This document shows positions 28,550-36,494 of a stretch of DNA of 64,000 nucleotides, in pieces. Position 1 is the stretch's first letter. Each line of letters begins with the position of its first letter. Under the pieces are notes generated by a model that did no database searches, was not told where the DNA came from, and saw only the letters and a program-made list of their open reading frames with translations. The position numbers and the translations under genes were made by a program. The stretch comes from Palsa-504 sp963739615 (GTDB lineage: Bacteria; Actinomycetota; Actinomycetes; Streptosporangiales; Streptosporangiaceae), in contig CAVUBD010000026.1 in the NCBI GenBank assembly GCA_963739615.1, forward strand, positions 1 through 64,000, written 5' to 3'.

Positions 28550-28812
28550 TCGTTCTCGCTGCGGCTCCCAGGTGCCGGCCAGCAGGCTGCGCATTCCCGC
28601 GCTCATCCGCCTGCTGCCTGGGAACGCCCCGTTCTGCCCGGCCTCGGCGGACCATCGGTTGACCAGCTCGCGGAGCTTGCCGGGGTGCCTGGCGGCCAGG
28701 TCGTGCAGTTCGGCCCGCTTGACATCGATGTAGTACGGCTCCCAGGTGTCGTCGTTGAAGTGGCTCCAGCCGCTGAGCGTGGGATGGGTGGTGATGGCCT
28801 TCCAGCCGTGTG
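28550..28812 (-). pseudogene. Sulfatase C-terminal remnant
   Basis: In one minus-strand frame the residues WKAITTHPTLSGWSHFNDD, TWEPYYIDVKRAELHDLAA and RHPGKLRELVNRWSAEAGQN are typical of the C-terminal region of arylsulfatases, where the protein describes a 'WELYHTDxDRAExHNLA' segment. Both the catalytic N-terminal half and the very end are missing. No other sulfatase gene is in the window. Confidence 0.65.
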
Positions 28813-28854
28813 CCCCCGCATCACTCTATTCGGCTGATCGGCGATACGGGGAGG

Positions 28855-30108
28855 TCACTGGGGGTTTGACTGCGGTGGGCCGGTCGTGCCCGCCGCCCGG
28901 GGCGGCCCTGATCCGGCGGCCGCAGGCCTGGCCGGCCCGGGTCTACGGTGGGTTACGAAGAAGCTCAGCAGTGCCATCGCCGCGGCGATGCACGCGGTGA
29001 AACCGAAGATCGCCGACAGGCTTATGCCAGCGCCTTGCAGCGGGCCGACGCCGAAGGCGGCGAACCCGTAGCCGAGCTGGTAGAAGGCGATCACGTAACC
29101 GGCCATCGCGGCGGAGATCGCCGTCAGGTCCGCCTCGCCGAAGCTGATCGTCAGCGGCAGCAGGGCCGAGCATCCCAGGCCGGCCAGCGCGAAGACGGCG
29201 ATCCCCGCCGGTGCGTGCGGCCGGGTCAGGACGCCGATCAGGATGAACGTTCCGACCAGGACAAACGGCAGGATGTGATAGGTGACCCGCTCGGGCAGCC
29301 ACCGCCCGATGGCGGCGAACAGCACCCGCCCGGCAGTGACCATAGCCCAGAACGCGGCGAGCGCCAGCGAGGCCTGGGTGGCCGATGCGCCCAGCCGGGT
29401 GGTCATGTCGAGCTGGGACCAGTTGCCGTTCATCGTCTCGCAGATGCCATAGGCGGTCGCGAAGGCGGCGTACAGCCAGAACCGGGCCGGAAGGCCCGGC
29501 CGGGCCTGGCGGGCAGCGCTCGCCCGGGCTCCGGCCCGCAGCGGCAGCCGGAGACTGACCACCAGCAGCCCCGCGAGCAACATAGTCGAGACGACCGGAA
29601 GGCCCCACCAGAATCCCAGGCCCACGAACACGGCCACCAGCACCGGCGCCAGCGCCGTGCCGAGCCCGAGCAGCGCGTTCAGCGTCAGTACAGCGCGGTC
29701 GACGCTGTCCGGGTTAAAGACCGACGTGTAGGTGTTCAGCACCGGGACGGTCAGGCCGAACCCGGCCCCCAGAAACGCCGTCGCCACCAGGAGCAGCGGA
29801 TAGGCGGCCGACTGGTTGCTCTTGACCAGCGTGCTGGCGAGCAGCAGCACCATCGACACGATGCTGCAGGTCAGGCCGAGCAGGTAGACGCGCTTGGTGG
29901 AGATCCGCCGGGCCAGCCCGGCGCTGAGCAGCGACATGGTGATGGCCAGCGCGACCTGAGGCAGGAACATGTCCCCGTACTGGCTGCTGGACAGCCCGTA
30001 CTCGCTCTTCTCAGTGAAGATGGTGCTGGCCGCGGGGAACGTGACCAGGACGATACCCTGGACGAGCCCGGCCGCGTTGATGACCGTCCGCTCGGTTTTC
30101 GAGGCCAT
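28855..30108 (-). CDS. MFS transporter
   Basis: The protein (about 417 residues from the ATG at 30108, which has GGAGG upstream) has twelve hydrophobic segments in two groups of six. It starts SKTERTVINAAGLVQGIVLV, and the motif-A-like loop is ARRISTKRVYLLGL between segments 2 and 3. The second half contains ATAYGICETMNGNWSQLDMT, a motif seen in MFS proteins of unknown substrate. The open frame also runs upstream to 30177, but that part is Arg/Pro-rich and has no features. The C-terminus is a soluble Pro/Ala-rich tail. Substrate unknown. It may be controlled by the palindrome at 30395-30414. Confidence 0.85.
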   Translation of the reverse strand: MASKTERTVINAAGLVQGIVLVTFPAASTIFTEKSEYGLSSSQYGDMFLPQVALAITMSLLSAGLARRISTKRVYLLGLTCSIVSMVLLLASTLVKSNQSAAYPLLLVATAFLGAGFGLTVPVLNTYTSVFNPDSVDRAVLTLNALLGLGTALAPVLVAVFVGLGFWWGLPVVSTMLLAGLLVVSLRLPLRAGARASAARQARPGLPARFWLYAAFATAYGICETMNGNWSQLDMTTRLGASATQASLALAAFWAMVTAGRVLFAAIGRWLPERVTYHILPFVLVGTFILIGVLTRPHAPAGIAVFALAGLGCSALLPLTISFGEADLTAISAAMAGYVIAFYQLGYGFAAFGVGPLQGAGISLSAIFGFTACIAAAMALLSFFVTHRRPGPARPAAAGSGPPRAAGTTGPPQSNPQ

Positions 30109-30228
30109 CTGGTACCTCCGGAATCTCCGGCTCTCGGTCAGGCCCGGCGGGTCTCGCCGCCCGCCAGGGCCAGGCACTCCAGCGTCCCGAGCCCGGGTGC
30201 CGACGCCCGTTCGTGCTGGCCCCCGTCC

Positions 30229-30256
30229 GCGGTCGCGGTCGCGGTCGCGGTCGCGG
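30229..30256. repeat. GCGGTC hexamer tandem repeat, about 4.7 copies
   Basis: Four full copies of GCGGTC are followed by GCGG. It is in the 5' region of the MFS gene, where slippage could change leader length. Confidence 0.8.
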
Positions 30257-30394
30257 AAAGATCATGCTGAACTTGGCGGAGGCCGTCATTTCCTCAGACT
30301 CCGGCCTCCGGTCGGGCGCCGACAGCATCCCGGCCGGGCGATTGGACTGAAGTCCCGGTTGAGCAGGTCACCGGCCCGCTGATACCTCTAGGCA

Positions 30395-30414
30395 TAATTA
30401 CACGCACGTAACTA
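30395..30414. promoter_or_regulatory. Imperfect palindrome, possible repressor site
   Basis: TAATTACACGCACGTAACTA has the symmetric core TTAC-N6-GTAA and sits about 290 bases upstream of the MFS start. TetR- or GntR-type repressors use sites of this form. No such gene is adjacent, so the assignment is a guess. Confidence 0.35.
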
Positions 30415-30605
30415 TGCTGCTGCCCTGGGCCAGCGGGATCCCGTGCCGGATCGCGACCGTCGCGATGAGGGCCCGTCAGCCATGGCCGCCAGCCATCCCG
30501 ATAACATCCGCGCCACGCGCGATGGCCTGTTCGGCAAGGTGCCACGCCATTAGCGTAAGTACAGCTGGCGAGCTGACGGCTGGCCAACCCTGAGCGCCCT
30601 GCCGC

Positions 30606-32162
30606 TCAGCCGAGTCGTTGCAGCAGGTGGTCGCCGACCCGGACGGCGTTGGCCATCGCGGTGAGGGCCGGGTTGACCGCGCTGATGCTGGGGAAGAAGC
30701 TGGTGTCGACGACGTAGAGGTTGTCGAGTTCGTGCGCCCGGCAGTCGCTGTTGAGCGCCGACGTGGCCGGGTCCGAGCCGAACCGGACGGTGCCGGCCTG
30801 GTGCGCGCAGCCGGCCACCGGGATGTCGGTTTTCATGTACGCGAACCGGTGGGCCAGGTGGCCGGGGTGCATGCCGAGCGAGCCGAGCATCGAGTGGAGC
30901 TGGTGGTACAGCCGCTTGGCGGCGGTGGGGTTGCTCGGCGTGTACGCCAGGTGGACGGCGCCGTCCGGGCCGAGGGTGACCCGGTTACCGGGCTGCGGCA
31001 GGTCCTCGGTGGACAGCCAGAAGTCCACGGCGTGCGCGGCGACGTCGCGCAGCGCCCAGGTCGGCGCGAACTTGGTTTCCAGCGGCTTCTCGCCGCGGAA
31101 CATCGCCGCCTGGGATTTGCCGATCATCTGGATGTTGCCCATCGGGTAGTCGAAGTCCGGGCCGCGGAAGTAGAAGTCGTTGACGCCGAGGGTCTTCTGG
31201 AAGACGGTCGGGTTCGGGTCCTTGGACAGGGCGAGCACGGCCTGGCTGTCGTGGTACATGAAGTTGCGGCCCACCTGATCGGAGCCGTTGGCCAATCCGT
31301 TCGGGTGCTTGTCGGTGGCGGAGGCCAGCAGCAGCTTGGCGGAGTTGGCCGCGCCGCAGGAGACGACCACGATGTCGCCCTGATACCGCTCGGTTTCGCC
31401 GTCGTGCTCGGCCACTACCTGGGTGACCGCGGTGCCGGCCGGGTTGGTCTCCAGTTTCACCACCCGCGCGTTGCGGACCAGGGTGACGTTGGGGTGCTCC
31501 AGGGCGGGGCGGACGCCGATCACCTCGGCGTCGGACTTGGCGTGCAGCGGGCACGGGAAGCCGTCGCAGTCGGCGCACCGCACGCAGATGCTGTACGGCA
31601 GGTCCGCCTCGTTGACCAAGATGCCGCACGGCGCGTGGAACGGGTGGTAGCCCGCCTTGGCCAGGTCGTCGGAGAGCTGCTGGATCCGGGGCTCGTGGGA
31701 AACCGCGGGGTACGGGTAGGGCGCGCTGGCCGGCGGGTCGGTCGGATCCTCGTCCCGCGCGCCGTGCACCTGGTAGAGCCCCTCGGCGGCGGTGTAGTAC
31801 GGCTCCATGTCCTGGTAGGAGATGGGCCAGGCGGGGGAGATGCCGTCATGGTGGCGCAGCTCGCCGAAGTCCTCGGTGCGCATCCGGTACAGCGCGGCTC
31901 CGTACAGCTTGGTGGCGCCGCCGACGAAGTAGTGCACCTGCGGCTGGTAGAACGACTTGCTCTTCGGGTCATACCAGCTGTCCGGCGAGATGTAGCGGCC
32001 GTCGACGAACACGTCCACGGTGGACCAGTTCTCCGGCTCGCGGGGCAGCCAGTCGCCGCGTTCGAGCAGCAGGATGCGCTTGCCCGAGGGGGCCAGGTGG
32101 CGGGCCAGCGTGCCGCCGCCCGCCCCGGTCCCGATGATGATCACGTCGTAGTGTCCGTTCAT
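30606..32162 (-). CDS. GMC-family FAD-dependent oxidoreductase
   Basis: The ATG at 32162 follows AAGGAG by nine bases, so the longer open frame to 32399 is not the start. The 518-residue protein has the FAD Rossmann motif IIIGTGAGGGTLARHLA, a second flavin segment (HYFVGGATKLYGAALYRM), a Cys-rich stretch (CVRCADCDGFPCPLHAKSD), and the GMC C-terminus VDTSFFPSISAVNPALTAMA with the catalytic-side HQAG. Proteins of this family oxidise alcohols or sugars; the substrate is not evident. The Cys cluster could bind an iron-sulfur or metal centre, as in gluconate-type dehydrogenases. It follows a truncated cyclase and a type II NADH dehydrogenase, in the same direction. Confidence 0.85.
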   Translation of the reverse strand: MNGHYDVIIIGTGAGGGTLARHLAPSGKRILLLERGDWLPREPENWSTVDVFVDGRYISPDSWYDPKSKSFYQPQVHYFVGGATKLYGAALYRMRTEDFGELRHHDGISPAWPISYQDMEPYYTAAEGLYQVHGARDEDPTDPPASAPYPYPAVSHEPRIQQLSDDLAKAGYHPFHAPCGILVNEADLPYSICVRCADCDGFPCPLHAKSDAEVIGVRPALEHPNVTLVRNARVVKLETNPAGTAVTQVVAEHDGETERYQGDIVVVSCGAANSAKLLLASATDKHPNGLANGSDQVGRNFMYHDSQAVLALSKDPNPTVFQKTLGVNDFYFRGPDFDYPMGNIQMIGKSQAAMFRGEKPLETKFAPTWALRDVAAHAVDFWLSTEDLPQPGNRVTLGPDGAVHLAYTPSNPTAAKRLYHQLHSMLGSLGMHPGHLAHRFAYMKTDIPVAGCAHQAGTVRFGSDPATSALNSDCRAHELDNLYVVDTSFFPSISAVNPALTAMANAVRVGDHLLQRLG

Positions 32163-32203
32163 GCTGTGCTCCTTCCAAAGGCCGGGGTGGTCGGCCTGCC
32201 GGT

Positions 32204-32467
32204 TCAGAAGATGGCGATCGGGTTGATGGGCGAGCCGGTCGCGGCGCGGAGCCGGAGAGGCGCGATGACGCAGAGGAATGACCAGCGGTTCAGCTCCTCG
32301 CATACGGCGACGAGGCCACGCCATACACCACTGGCCGCCGCCACCACCTCCGTGGCCGAGATGTTGTTCAACGCTCCCCGCCGGTCGGCTGCCCCCCACT
32401 GGGACATGCGCTTCACCCGGTCGTAGAGGGCCCGGAACTCGGCCGCGCTCAGCTCAAAGTCGCTCAT
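32204..32467 (-). pseudogene. Cyclase-family protein with large internal deletion
   Basis: The ATG at 32467 starts SDFELSAAEFRALYDRVKRM and continues QWGAADRRGALNNIS, the N-terminus of the cyclase/kynurenine-formamidase family. Then the frame jumps to CEELNRWSFLCVIAPLRLRA and ATGSPINPIAIF, which is that family's C-terminus. About 200 residues with the metal-binding centre (HxGTHxD) are missing, so an 87-residue in-frame remnant is left. It lies between Ndh and the GMC gene. Confidence 0.65.
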
Positions 32468-32478
32468 CTCGCCAGGGC

Positions 32479-33906
32479 TTATCCCGCTCGGCTGGAGGGC
32501 CCAGTGCCAGTGGCGGAGGGCTTGGGGCCTGCACTGGGGAGCTCTGCACCGGTCGTGCTGCCAGGGAGTGCGGTGCCAGCGGCAGCGGGAGGCAGCACGT
32601 CGTACGCGCTGTGTACCAGTCCCACCTGCTCGGTGGTGTATATCCGTTGCCGGCGCACGTCCCGGACGAAGGCGGGCCACCAGCTCACCAGCGCGCCGAG
32701 GCGGTTGCGGAAGCCGGTCAGGAAGCCGATGTGGATGAACAGCCAGATGACCCAGGCGAGGAAACCGGACAGGTGCACGCGTCCCACCGAAACGACCGCG
32801 TTGCCGCGGGACAGGTAGGCCGCCGACCCCAGGTCACGGTAGCGGAACGGCTTGGTGGGCATGTGCCCGGCGACGTCGTGCTTGATGCGTTCCCCGGCGT
32901 ATATGCCGGTCTGCATGGCGACCTCGCAGACACCGGGGAGCTTGTTCAGGCTCATCACGTCCCCGGTCACGAAGATCTCGGGATGATCGGGAATGGTGCA
33001 GTCGTCGCCGACGATGATGCGGCCGGCCCGGTCCTGCCTGGCGCCGGTGGCCGCCGCGATGGCCGCCGCGACCGGCGGCGCTGCCACCCCGGCGGTCCAC
33101 AGCACGGTGCCCGCCTCGTGGCGGGTCACGGTGCCGTCCGCAGCGCGGACGCTCAGCCCGGTGCCGTTGATACCGGTCACGATCGAGTGCATGTGCTGCT
33201 CGACGCCGAGCTTGTCCAGGGTGCGTGCCGCCTTGGCCGACAGTTCCGGGCCGAACGGGGCGAGCGGGGCGTCCCCGCCATCGAACAGCAGCACCCGGGC
33301 GTCCTCGGGCTTGATGTGACGGTATTCGTCGCGCAGCGTCTTGGTGGCCACTTCGCGGATCTGCCCGGCCAGCTCGACGCCCGTGGGTCCGGCGCCGACC
33401 AGGGCGAAGGTGAGCCAGCGGCTGCGTTCGGCCGGGTCGGCCGCGGTATCGGCCATCTCGAACGCGCCGAAGACGCGGCGCCGGATGACCAGGGCATGCT
33501 CGATGGTCTTCATGCCGGGCGCCCACTGAGCATACTCGTCGTGCCCGAAATACGATTGCTGCACCCCGGCCGCCACGATCAGGTAGTCGTAGCCGAACTC
33601 CAGCTGGTCCCCCAGCGGCCGCGTCGCCAGGACCCGGCGTCCCTCGGTATCGATGCCGGTCACCTCGGCCAGCACGAAGTCCGCGTTCTTGTGCTTACGG
33701 AGCAGATCCCGCAGCGGCACGGCGATCTTCCCCTCGGACAAGATCCCGGTCGAGCACTGGTACAGCAAAGGCTGGAACAGGTGGTGCGGGCGCCTGTCGA
33801 TCAGGGTCACCCGGACCGGGGCGCGGCGCAGCACCCGGGCGGCGAACAGCCCGGCGAACCCGCCGCCGATGATCACCACACGGCGCTGGCTATCCTGGTC
33901 GCTCAT
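32479..33906 (-). CDS. ndh: Type II NADH dehydrogenase (NAD(P)/FAD-dependent oxidoreductase)
   Basis: The 475-residue protein has an FAD-binding motif RVVIIGGGFAGLFAARVL, the NAD motif ALVGAGPTGVELAGQI, and PHHLFQPLLYQCSTGIL and VTGDVMSLNKLPGVCEVAMQ with the second FAD contact. This is the layout of NDH-2, which passes electrons from NADH to the quinone pool without pumping protons. The C-terminal third has a hydrophobic segment (SGFLAWVIWLFIHIGFLTGF), probably for membrane association, then a Pro/Ser tail. It lies between G6PD and the GMC gene, close to cytochrome bd, so the group could feed quinol to the bd oxidase. Confidence 0.85.
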   Translation of the reverse strand: MSDQDSQRRVVIIGGGFAGLFAARVLRRAPVRVTLIDRRPHHLFQPLLYQCSTGILSEGKIAVPLRDLLRKHKNADFVLAEVTGIDTEGRRVLATRPLGDQLEFGYDYLIVAAGVQQSYFGHDEYAQWAPGMKTIEHALVIRRRVFGAFEMADTAADPAERSRWLTFALVGAGPTGVELAGQIREVATKTLRDEYRHIKPEDARVLLFDGGDAPLAPFGPELSAKAARTLDKLGVEQHMHSIVTGINGTGLSVRAADGTVTRHEAGTVLWTAGVAAPPVAAAIAAATGARQDRAGRIIVGDDCTIPDHPEIFVTGDVMSLNKLPGVCEVAMQTGIYAGERIKHDVAGHMPTKPFRYRDLGSAAYLSRGNAVVSVGRVHLSGFLAWVIWLFIHIGFLTGFRNRLGALVSWWPAFVRDVRRQRIYTTEQVGLVHSAYDVLPPAAAGTALPGSTTGAELPSAGPKPSATGTGPSSRAG

Positions 33907-33948
33907 GACGCGTCCCCGATCCGGTTGTCCTTTATTTCTGCGTGCGGC

Positions 33949-35322
33949 TCAGCCTGCCGGGTCGTACCACGTGTCCCGGTCGGTCAGCAGCCGCTCCGCC
34001 TCCTTGGGACCCCAGCTGCCCCGGGCGTAGGGGTGCACGGGAACGACGTCGCCGAGCACCGGGTCGACGATCTCCCATGCGGCTTCCACGGTGTCCTGCC
34101 GCGCGAACAGCCAGCGGTCCCCGTCTAGCGCCGCGCCGATGAGCCGGTCATACGGGCGGATGTCCGACCCGGGCTGCTGCGCGAACCCCAGCTCCTCCGC
34201 CTGCGGCTCCCAGCCAGCACCGGGCTTCTTTCCGTGCAGGGTAAGGCTGACCGCCGTCTCCGGCCAGATCCGGAACCTCAGCATGTCCGCTGGCCTGACG
34301 GGTTCGATCCCGAACACGTCGTGCGGCGCCGGCTTGAACGTGATGTTGATCTCGGTGGCGGTGACCGGCATGGTCTTGCCCGCCCGGATCAGGATCGGCA
34401 CCCCGGCCCAGCGCCAGGTATCGGCGCTGAGCCTGATTGCGACGAACGTCTCCACGGTCGAGTTCGGGTCGACGCCATCAACCTGGCGGTAGCCCTCGTA
34501 CTGGCCGCGCACCGTGTTCTCCGGGGTCAGCGGGCTCAGCGCGTTCACCACCTGCTGCTTGGCGTCCTGCCAGGCGGAAAGACCGTGCGCGCTAGGCGGT
34601 TCGGCGAGAACGGTTGCCAGTACCTGGAGCATGTGGTTCTGGAGCACGTCCCGGATGGCACCGGTCCGGTCGTAGAACCGGCCGCGGTCCGAGACGTCGA
34701 ACGCCTCGGCCATCGTGATCTGAATGCTCGCCACGTAGGTCCTGTTGAGCAGCGGCTCGATCACCGAGTTGGCGAACCGGACGAACAGCACGTTCTCCAC
34801 CGGGTCAAAGGCCAGCCAGTCATCGACCCGGAAGATCGCCTCCTCCGGGAAGTACTGGTGCATGGTGTCGTTGAGCTGCCGCGAGCTGGCCAGGTTGATG
34901 CCGAACGGCTTCTCCACCATCACCCGCGCGTCCTTCGTGCGGCCGGCCGAAGCGATTCCCTGCGCGATCCGCCCGAACAGCTGCGCCGGCACCTCCATGT
35001 AGTACAGGACCCGCTGGCCCGCGCCGATCTGATCCGACATGGCCTTGTAGGTCGCGTCGTCGCCGAGGTCCCCGTCCACGTAGCGCAGCAGCCCGAGCAT
35101 CTTCTGCGCCGCCGCGCTGTTCGGGTCCATGTTGTTGAGCTTCAGCGAGGCGGTGGCGTAGTCGCGGAACTGCTCCAGCCCCCACCCGCTCTTCGCCACC
35201 CCGATCACGGGCACGTTGAGCACGCCGCGCTGCACCAGTCCCACCAGCGCCGGGAACGTCTCAATCTTCGCCAGGTCCCCGGTAGCACCGAAGATCACCA
35301 GCGCGTCAACTTTGTCGGACAT
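33949..35322 (-). CDS. Glucose-6-phosphate dehydrogenase family protein with altered active site
   Basis: The ATG at 35322 follows AAGGAGG. The 457-residue protein has the NAD(P) motif FGATGDLA and the G6PD segments VLYYMEVPAQLFGRIA, VEKPFGINLASSRQLN, FDVSDRGRFYDRTGAIRDVL and QNHMLQVL, the last with the catalytic-base His. The substrate-binding motif RxDHxLG, normally containing His, is RVDDWLAFDP here: Asp replaces His and Ala replaces Gly. Actinobacterial relatives I know keep RVDHWLG. The DNA at this place reads CGG GTC GAT GAC TGG CTG GCC. Loss of the phosphate-binding His should cripple activity on glucose 6-phosphate, so this may be a relic or an enzyme for another substrate. It follows cydAB in the same direction. 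Confidence 0.8.
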   Translation of the reverse strand: MSDKVDALVIFGATGDLAKIETFPALVGLVQRGVLNVPVIGVAKSGWGLEQFRDYATASLKLNNMDPNSAAAQKMLGLLRYVDGDLGDDATYKAMSDQIGAGQRVLYYMEVPAQLFGRIAQGIASAGRTKDARVMVEKPFGINLASSRQLNDTMHQYFPEEAIFRVDDWLAFDPVENVLFVRFANSVIEPLLNRTYVASIQITMAEAFDVSDRGRFYDRTGAIRDVLQNHMLQVLATVLAEPPSAHGLSAWQDAKQQVVNALSPLTPENTVRGQYEGYRQVDGVDPNSTVETFVAIRLSADTWRWAGVPILIRAGKTMPVTATEINITFKPAPHDVFGIEPVRPADMLRFRIWPETAVSLTLHGKKPGAGWEPQAEELGFAQQPGSDIRPYDRLIGAALDGDRWLFARQDTVEAAWEIVDPVLGDVVPVHPYARGSWGPKEAERLLTDRDTWYDPAG

Positions 35323-35399
35323 GTCATTCCTCCTTACCAGTCGTTACGATCACATCGCGGCCGGGCCCCGTTGGCGTCCCCCGCAGCGGGTGATCCGGC

Positions 35400-36485
35400 T
35401 CAGCTCCCGGGCTGGCCAGAGGGAGCGGCAGGCCGGGGTGCCGGCTCCGGCGCGGGCGCGGCTCCGGGGGACGGGGACGGCGCGGGCGGCTGGAATTCCT
35501 GCTTGCTGACGCGCCGCCGGAATACGTAGTACGTCCAGGTCTGGTAGGCGAGTACCACCGGCAGGAGGATGATGACCACCACGGTCATCACCTTGAGGGA
35601 GTACCCGCCGGACGCCGTGTTGTGCACGGTGAGGTTGTACGCCGGGCTGGTGGAGGAGACCATCACGTTGGGGTACAGGTCGGTGAAGATCGACACGATG
35701 CAGGACGCGATGGTGACCGTGGTCGCGGCGAAGGCGAACCCCTCGCGGTGCTCGTAGACCAGCCAGACGGCGGCCAGGACAGCGAGCACGGCGAGCAGCT
35801 CGATCACGTTGAGAAAGAAGGCGGTGCTGGCGGTCACGTGCGTCCAGATGATGAAGCCGATGACGGCGGCGCCGGTGACGGGGGCCACCCGGCGGGCCAC
35901 CTGCCAGGACCGCTCGCGCATGTCGCCGGTGGTCTTCAGGCACAAGAACGTCGCGCCGTGCAGCAGGCAGATCAGGACCAGGGTGACGCCGGTCCATAGG
36001 GCGTAGGGCTGGAGCAGGTCCCAGAACGACCCGGTGAAGTTCTGCGCCGAGTTGATCGGCAGCCCGTGCAGCAATCCGGCCAGGGCCACCCCGATCAGCA
36101 GCGGGGCCAGCACGCTGCCCGCCGTCAGCAGTACGTCCCAGGTGCGGCGCCAGCGGGCCGCGTCCCGCTTGCCGCGGTACTCAAAGGCCACCCCGCGGAC
36201 GATCAGCGCGGCCAGCAGCAGGACCAGGGCGAGGTTGTAGGCCGAGAACATGGTGGCGTACCAGCCGGGGAACGCGGCGAACATGGCGGCTCCGGCCACG
36301 ATCAGCCAGACCTCGTTGCCGTCCCACAGCGGCCCGATCGTGTTGATCGCCGCCCGGCGGCCGGCCTCGTCGGTGCCGATCACGCTGTGCAGCATGCCGA
36401 CGCCGAAGTCGAACCCCTCCAGGATGAAAAACCCGGTCCACAAGATGGCGATGACGATGTACCAGAACGGGACGAGACTGCTCAT
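35400..36485 (-). CDS. cydB: Cytochrome bd ubiquinol oxidase subunit II
   Basis: The 361-residue protein starts SSLVPFWYIVIAILWTGFFI, LEGFDFGVGML and contains IGPLWDGNEVWLIVAGAAMF, the signature of CydB. Eight or more membrane segments follow. The C-terminus ends with a Pro/Ala/Glu-rich tail. CydB is the structural partner of CydA in the quinol:O2 oxidoreductase that works at low oxygen. GAGGGG lies upstream of the ATG and the stop of cydA is only nine bases away, so the two form an operon. Confidence 0.95.
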   Translation of the reverse strand: MSSLVPFWYIVIAILWTGFFILEGFDFGVGMLHSVIGTDEAGRRAAINTIGPLWDGNEVWLIVAGAAMFAAFPGWYATMFSAYNLALVLLLAALIVRGVAFEYRGKRDAARWRRTWDVLLTAGSVLAPLLIGVALAGLLHGLPINSAQNFTGSFWDLLQPYALWTGVTLVLICLLHGATFLCLKTTGDMRERSWQVARRVAPVTGAAVIGFIIWTHVTASTAFFLNVIELLAVLAVLAAVWLVYEHREGFAFAATTVTIASCIVSIFTDLYPNVMVSSTSPAYNLTVHNTASGGYSLKVMTVVVIILLPVVLAYQTWTYYVFRRRVSKQEFQPPAPSPSPGAAPAPEPAPRPAAPSGQPGS

Positions 36486-36494
36486 CGTGACCCC

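Larger units (their letters stand above)
30109..30605. other. Gap upstream of the MFS gene; promoter region, tandem repeat and palindrome
   Basis: The gap lies between the MFS start and the 3' end of the GMC gene. It holds a hexamer repeat (30229-30256) and a palindrome (30395-30414). No gene is convincing. Confidence 0.5.

Noticed and set aside
30618..32426. A 602-codon plus-strand open frame opposite the GMC gene
   Set aside because: It is an antisense shadow of a well-supported oxidoreductase, rich in Val/Gly/Ala without family features.
32278..34128. A 616-codon plus-strand open frame opposite Ndh
   Set aside because: It overlaps Ndh and its neighbours on the other strand and has no recognisable domain.
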